56,816 bases of DNA, taken from NCBI GenBank assembly GCA_003208885.1, contig QCUP01000003.1, positions 1 to 56,816 on the forward strand, read 5' to 3'. The DNA comes from Prochlorococcus sp. AG-679-K21 (GTDB lineage: Bacteria > Cyanobacteriota > Cyanobacteriia > PCC-6307 > Cyanobiaceae). Both the position numbers and the translations under genes were made by a program. Position 1 is the stretch's first letter. Each line of letters begins with the position of its first letter. This document shows positions 52,202 to 56,816 of this stretch, piece after piece. The notes below the pieces were generated by a model, which ran no database searches, had not been told where the DNA came from, and was given only the letters and a program-made list of their open reading frames with translations.

Positions 52202-52713
52202 TTCCCTTCTTGAGATATTTCAGAATTGCTTGCAACACTTCTTTTTCTTCTACTTCTGCCATTTTCAAAGTCAGAATTTTCAGAAGAATTTCCATAACTT
52301 CTATCTTCCCAACCTTCAGCTCCAGAAGATTTATTAACGTAAGAAGAAGCAGGTTCAGAATAATTACCGCCACCGCAGTAACCGCCGCCATTACCGCCAC
52401 CGCCGTAACCGCCGCCATTACCGTAACCGCCTCTACCGCCCCCGCCGCCTCTGCGTGGACCTCCCCCGCCGCCTCTTGGCTCGGCTTTATTGATTCTTAA
52501 AGGCCTTCCCATAAGCTCAGTTCCTTGAAGACCATCAATAGCTGATGTCTCAAGTGCTTCATCTGCCATTTCGACAAAAGCAAACCCTCTTTTTCTACCT
52601 GTGTCTCTTTCTAAGGGAAGAGAACAATTCATAACTTCACCGTACGGTGTAAATAATTCTAAGATGTCTTCTCGCTCTGCGCGGAAAGGCAAATTGCCAA
52701 CAAAAATACTCAC
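52198..52713 (-). CDS. RRM RNA-binding protein with glycine-rich C-terminus (GTG start)
   Basis: MSIFVGNLPFRAEREDILELFTPYG (RNP2), KRGFAFVEM (RNP1), then GGGGGPRRGGGGGRGGYGNGGGYGGGGNGGG; supplied start at 52776 is probably too far upstream. Confidence 0.94.
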   Translation of the reverse strand: MSIFVGNLPFRAEREDILELFTPYGEVMNCSLPLERDTGRKRGFAFVEMADEALETSAIDGLQGTELMGRPLRINKAEPRGGGGGPRRGGGGGRGGYGNGGGYGGGGNGGGYCGGGNYSEPASSYVNKSSGAEGWEDRSYGNSSENSDFENGRSRRKRSVASNSEISQEGN

Positions 52714-52829
52714 TTGAAACTCAACTTTAAAATAATAACCAAGATAAAAACTACCGATTAAGTAGTTCATATACATTACTATATTATTCTACTTCAATAC
52801 ATACCTTGTTGTAGAAAATTACTTGAGAT

Positions 52830-54209
52830 TTAGATGAATAATTTTTTCTTCCAATTATTTAATTCAAGTTTGACTTGATCAAATCCTGTTCCACCTAAAC
52901 TATTTCTAGACTTGACTACGTTCATAGGATTGAGGTTTTCAAAAATATCTTCTTTAAACTCATTATGAAATGTTTGAAATTGTTCTAATTTTAAATCTTT
53001 AAATAATATGTTTTTACTTAAACAATACTTCACAATATCTCCAACCACTTGATATGCCTCTCTGAAAGGAACCTTCTTAAGTACTAGATAATCTGCTAAA
53101 TCAGTTGCATTAGAAAAATCATTATGAACAGAATCCATTAACTTTTCAACATTAAACTCTATTCCTTCATTTAATAAAATTGTCATAGCTTTTAAGCAAG
53201 AAGAAATAGTATCTACTGTGTCAAAAATTGGCTCTTTATCCTCTTGGAAGTCCTTATTGTATGAAAGAGGCACTCCCTTTATCATGGTTAATAAAGATTG
53301 AAGATGTCCATAAACTCGACCCGTTTTACCCCTTATTAATTCAGGAACATCTGGATTCTTCTTTTGAGGCATTAAGCTACTTCCGGTGGCACACTTATCA
53401 GTTAATTTTGCAAAAGAAAACTCATCAGTAACCCACAAGATTATTTCTTCGGAAATTCTACTCAAATGAGACATTATTAAAGCAGAACTTGAAACAAATT
53501 CTATACAAAAATCTCTGTCACTTACAGCATCAATACTATTTTTATAAATATTTCCAAATCCTAATTCTTCAGCAGTAAAATATCTATCTATTTTAATTTT
53601 AGTCCCCGCTAAAGCTGCTGCGCCTAAAGGCGAAATATTAACCCTAGCTCTAACTTCTTTAAGCCTTTCACGGTCTCTTTGAAACATTTCAAGATAAGCC
53701 AAAAGATGATGAGCAAGAGATAGAGGTTGCGCTCTTTGCATATGGGTATAACCAGGTATTAATGTATAGATATTTGATTCAGCAATTGAAAATAAAGAAT
53801 TTTGTAATTCGTCCAATAAGATATCAATATTATCAATTTTTTTTCTCAACCATAATCTAATATCTGTTCCTACCTGATCATTTCTACTTCTACCTGTATG
53901 TAATTTTTTTCCAGTTTCACCAATTAAATTAATTAGTTTTTCTTCAATGCAATAATGTATATCCTCCGATGGAGCCGCGGGGCAAAATTTGCCTTCAATA
54001 AAATCTTCTTTTATAGTTTCTAAACCCTCGATAATTTTTAAAGACTCATCAGTGGACAAAACCTTAGTTTTACCAAGCATTTTGGCATGAGCTATAGAAC
54101 ACTCTATATCTTCTAAAATTAGTGTTTTGTCAAAATTGATTGAAGCATTAAACTCTTCTATAAAAGGATTCAGACTACCATCAAACCTATTACTCCAGAC
54201 TTTGGACAT
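52830..54209 (-). CDS. argH: Argininosuccinate lyase
   Basis: [63 protein letters not shown]. Confidence 0.98.
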   Translation of the reverse strand: MSKVWSNRFDGSLNPFIEEFNASINFDKTLILEDIECSIAHAKMLGKTKVLSTDESLKIIEGLETIKEDFIEGKFCPAAPSEDIHYCIEEKLINLIGETGKKLHTGRSRNDQVGTDIRLWLRKKIDNIDILLDELQNSLFSIAESNIYTLIPGYTHMQRAQPLSLAHHLLAYLEMFQRDRERLKEVRARVNISPLGAAALAGTKIKIDRYFTAEELGFGNIYKNSIDAVSDRDFCIEFVSSSALIMSHLSRISEEIILWVTDEFSFAKLTDKCATGSSLMPQKKNPDVPELIRGKTGRVYGHLQSLLTMIKGVPLSYNKDFQEDKEPIFDTVDTISSCLKAMTILLNEGIEFNVEKLMDSVHNDFSNATDLADYLVLKKVPFREAYQVVGDIVKYCLSKNILFKDLKLEQFQTFHNEFKEDIFENLNPMNVVKSRNSLGGTGFDQVKLELNNWKKKLFI

Positions 54210-54267
54210 ATGAATTAAACTTTAGTTACTTCTAATAAAGCATTATTTTATATATGTGACAAAAAAT

Positions 54268-55611
54268 CTAATCTAACTGAAAGACTACCATAGAAGCATC
54301 GTCCTCCAATTGTCTATTTTTACCAGTAAAATCATCTAATATCTTATAAATCTTATTTAAAATATCTTTAGATTTAAGTGATTGCTGACATAATTTTGAA
54401 AAGGATTGAATTAAACGTTCTTCATCAAATCTTTCGCCTAAAGCATTAGAAGTGTCAGTTACTCCATCTGTATAATAAAGAATTGCATCGTTTTTATTAA
54501 GTTGTATTTGACCACATTGATATTCAGCATCATTTTGCAAACCAAGAACAAAACCTTCTGAATCTAATTTAATAATTTTTTGCTCAGAACTTTTCCAAAG
54601 CAAAGGAGGATTATGTGCAGCATTTGCATACCTTAATTTTTTTGTTCTAGGATCATAATCAGAATAAAATAAAGTTATAAATCTATGCGATTGATCTAAA
54701 TCATAAATAGCTAACTGATTTAAATCATGCAATATTCTATCTGGAGGTAACCCAGTCAAAACCTCTGCTCTTAGCATTCCTCTTAACATAGTCATCAAAA
54801 GACCTGCTGGAAGGCCCTTCCCCATAACGTCTCCAATAACTAAAGCCCACCTTGCCTTTTCGCGTCTCTTCTCAGAAATATTTGTTTTCAAAGACATGAA
54901 ATCATAATAATCTCCTCCTAATTGAAGAGCTGGCCTACAGTGCGCAGCCAAATCTACACCATAAATGGTTGGACAATAATCGGGTAAAAGTTGCGATTGG
55001 ATTTCTGCTCCAATAGAAATTTCTCTATCTACGTTTTCATGCTTCTTTTTTGCTTTAATTAACGAATAATTTTCTAAACCAATTGCCAAACAACTAATAA
55101 TAAAGTTTAAATTGCGCTCATATTTTAAAGAATCATTGAAAGTATCTTTTTTAAAGGTATATACAAATCCTCGACATTTTCCCCGTGACAAAACTTTATA
55201 AGACTTAATTACATATTCTTTAAATTGATTATTTAAAACTTTTTCAAAAGAGATATCATCTTTTAATTTAAAATTTTTAGAGAAATCAAAATTGTTAAAA
55301 TAACTTTTAATTTCATCATCCATTTTTAGATTTTTTGTTGCACCAGCAAACTTAATATTTTCTTTCCATATTTCTCCCTTTTCATTCAAAGGAATAATAA
55401 AACTTAATTGATGATTAAAAGTATGTTTTAAAATTATAGAAATATAATCCAGAAATCTTTTTATATTTGAAAAAGATTTTAAATAATAGGATAATGAAGA
55501 TACTGTTTCTATAAATTTATCATTCTCATGAAGAGGAAATTTATAATCGTTCTCTAAAAATTCTTGAATAACGTCATTAGACAATAATTTTTTTTTTTGG
55601 ATTTTAGACAA
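54268..55611 (-). CDS. SpoIIE/RsbU-type PP2C protein phosphatase
   Basis: EISIGAEIQSQLLPDYCPTIYGVDLAAHCRPALQLGGDYYDF, ALVIGDVMGKGLPAGLLMTMLRG, LYYTDGVTDTSNALGERF. Confidence 0.93.
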   Translation of the reverse strand: MSKIQKKKLLSNDVIQEFLENDYKFPLHENDKFIETVSSLSYYLKSFSNIKRFLDYISIILKHTFNHQLSFIIPLNEKGEIWKENIKFAGATKNLKMDDEIKSYFNNFDFSKNFKLKDDISFEKVLNNQFKEYVIKSYKVLSRGKCRGFVYTFKKDTFNDSLKYERNLNFIISCLAIGLENYSLIKAKKKHENVDREISIGAEIQSQLLPDYCPTIYGVDLAAHCRPALQLGGDYYDFMSLKTNISEKRREKARWALVIGDVMGKGLPAGLLMTMLRGMLRAEVLTGLPPDRILHDLNQLAIYDLDQSHRFITLFYSDYDPRTKKLRYANAAHNPPLLWKSSEQKIIKLDSEGFVLGLQNDAEYQCGQIQLNKNDAILYYTDGVTDTSNALGERFDEERLIQSFSKLCQQSLKSKDILNKIYKILDDFTGKNRQLEDDASMVVFQLD

Positions 55612-55678
55612 AACACATAGAAGCCATAGATATGTTTTAACACCAAAAATGCGTTTTTAAAAAAAATTAATTAAATTT

Positions 55679-56816
55679 TTATCTATCAGCAAGCAAAGCC
55701 TCAACAAATTCAAAGCTATTAAATGGTCTTAAATCTTTAATACCCTCTCCAGCGCCGATAAATCTTATCGGCAGATTGACTTCTGCAGATACAGCAAGAG
55801 AAACGCCACCTCTTGAAGTACCATCTAATTTAGTAATAATTGCACCACTTAAATTTGCTGATTTTGCAAAACTTTTTGCCTGCTTTAATCCATTTTGTCC
55901 TTGACTAGCATCTAAAACTAATAAAGACTCAATGATTGCATCAGGAACTTTTTTATCAATAATTTTTTTTATTTTTGATAATTCATCCATAAGATTATTT
56001 TTATTTTGTAGCCTTCCTGCAGTATCTACTAGTAATAGGTCACTTTTGCGTTTGTTTGCTGCGTTAATAGCATCAAAAACTACTGCTGCTGGATCTGCAT
56101 TCTTTGATTGATTCGAAATAACATCTACCATACTTCTTTCACCCCATACCTGTAATTGTTCTACTGCTGCTGCTCTGAAAGTATCAGCTGCTGCTATTAA
56201 AGTTTTGTAGTTACTTTTTGATGACAAATAAGCAAGTTTCCCCAAAGTTGTTGTTTTGCCAACTCCATTTACTCCCACTATTAGCCAAACATTCAACTTC
56301 CCTTTCTGTGGAACAAGAATATTTGTTCCAGAATTTTTTATTGGTTTTTCAATGATTGCTCGTAATTCATCTTTTAAAAATTTTATTCCTTCTTCTCCTC
56401 CAACAACTTCTTCATTTAATTTTTTCCTAAGTGCATTAATTACTTTATCTGTTGAATCAATACCAACATCAGCTCTTATTAATAACGTCTCTAAATCATC
56501 TAAAGATTCTGGTGTAAGTGGATCATCTCCTAATTTATCTAATAATTCTGATACAAAACCTTTTCTTGTTTCTTCTAATCCTCTTCGTAATTTACTCAAC
56601 CAATCTATTTCATCAATTGATATTTCATTTACTTTTTTACCCTGCGCAGCCAACACCATTGCTGACCAAGTAAAGTCATCATCAAAATCTCCTAATTTAA
56701 CTTCTGTATCATCTTGCAAATTAGAAAAATTCTGTTTATTAACTTCTACCTTTAATTGTTCTGCTTTTAGTTCTTCTACCTTTAATTGTTCTGCTTTTAG
56801 TTCTTCTGCCTTTAGT
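55679..56816 (-). CDS. ftsY: Signal recognition particle receptor FtsY (N-terminus runs off the window)
   Basis: WLIVGVNGVGKTTTLGKLAYL, LLVDTAGRLQNKNNLMDEL, ITKLDGTSRGGVSLAV; frame stays open past the supplied start at 56719 to the window edge. Confidence 0.96.
   Translation of the reverse strand, partial: LKAEELKAEQLKVEELKAEQLKVEVNKQNFSNLQDDTEVKLGDFDDDFTWSAMVLAAQGKKVNEISIDEIDWLSKLRRGLEETRKGFVSELLDKLGDDPLTPESLDDLETLLIRADVGIDSTDKVINALRKKLNEEVVGGEEGIKFLKDELRAIIEKPIKNSGTNILVPQKGKLNVWLIVGVNGVGKTTTLGKLAYLSSKSNYKTLIAAADTFRAAAVEQLQVWGERSMVDVISNQSKNADPAAVVFDAINAANKRKSDLLLVDTAGRLQNKNNLMDELSKIKKIIDKKVPDAIIESLLVLDASQGQNGLKQAKSFAKSANLSGAIITKLDGTSRGGVSLAVSAEVNLPIRFIGAGEGIKDLRPFNSFEFVEALLADR
56744..56816. 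repeat. 30-bp in-frame tandem repeat in the FtsY N-terminal region
   Basis: TTCTACCTTTAATTGTTCTGCTTTTAGTTC at 56744-56773 and 56774-56803, then a partial copy 56804-56816; encodes LKAEQLKVEE-type decapeptides. Confidence 0.9.

Noticed and set aside
52134-52500. ORFs MAAVTAVAVMAAVTAVAV... (minus, alternative frame) and the plus-strand ITATAVTAAITATAV... ORF
   Set aside because: Alternative-frame and antisense readings of the glycine-rich repeat of the RRM gene.
1-56816. CRISPR array, rRNA, transposase or intact prophage
   Set aside because: I saw no regularly spaced direct repeats of CRISPR size, no rRNA sequence and no integrase/transposase/structural phage proteins.

Overview
This AT-rich, gene-dense window looks like a core chromosomal segment of a high-light-type Prochlorococcus (marine alpha-cyanobacterium). 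The evidence is psbX, Ycf66, a gap2/murC/murB neighbourhood, a flavodiiron pair and a circularly permuted two-piece tmRNA. I support about 50 protein-coding genes, one tRNA-Leu with anticodon AAG and one permuted ssrA. I see no rRNA, CRISPR array, transposase or intact prophage. Most of the window is housekeeping: accC, smc, argJ, coaE, gatB, thiO, ndk, speA, alaS, flv pair, mrdA, guaA, cbiD, pdxA, accB, efp, thiL, gap2, murC/murB, ybaB, rsgA, tusA-like, dnaJ, grpE, msrB, dusA, argH, ftsY. Places most worth a second look: (1) an orphan ParA-type ATPase with an overlapping small membrane-anchored partner and an upstream palindrome; (2) a guaA 3'-end duplication resembling an attachment-site scar, with helically phased repeats, next to a Cys-containing PD-(D/E)XK nuclease gene; (3) a TM/signal-like small protein with a 17-residue two-Cys tail, divergently facing a gene that appears leaderless across a 37-bp intergenic region with a palindrome; (4) tRNA-Leu(AAG); (5) the permuted tmRNA with a very short spacer; (6) several sub-60-aa ORFs missed by the supplied track. 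No claim of a wholly new system can be proved from sequence alone; the ParA module and the guaA-linked nuclease are the best candidates.
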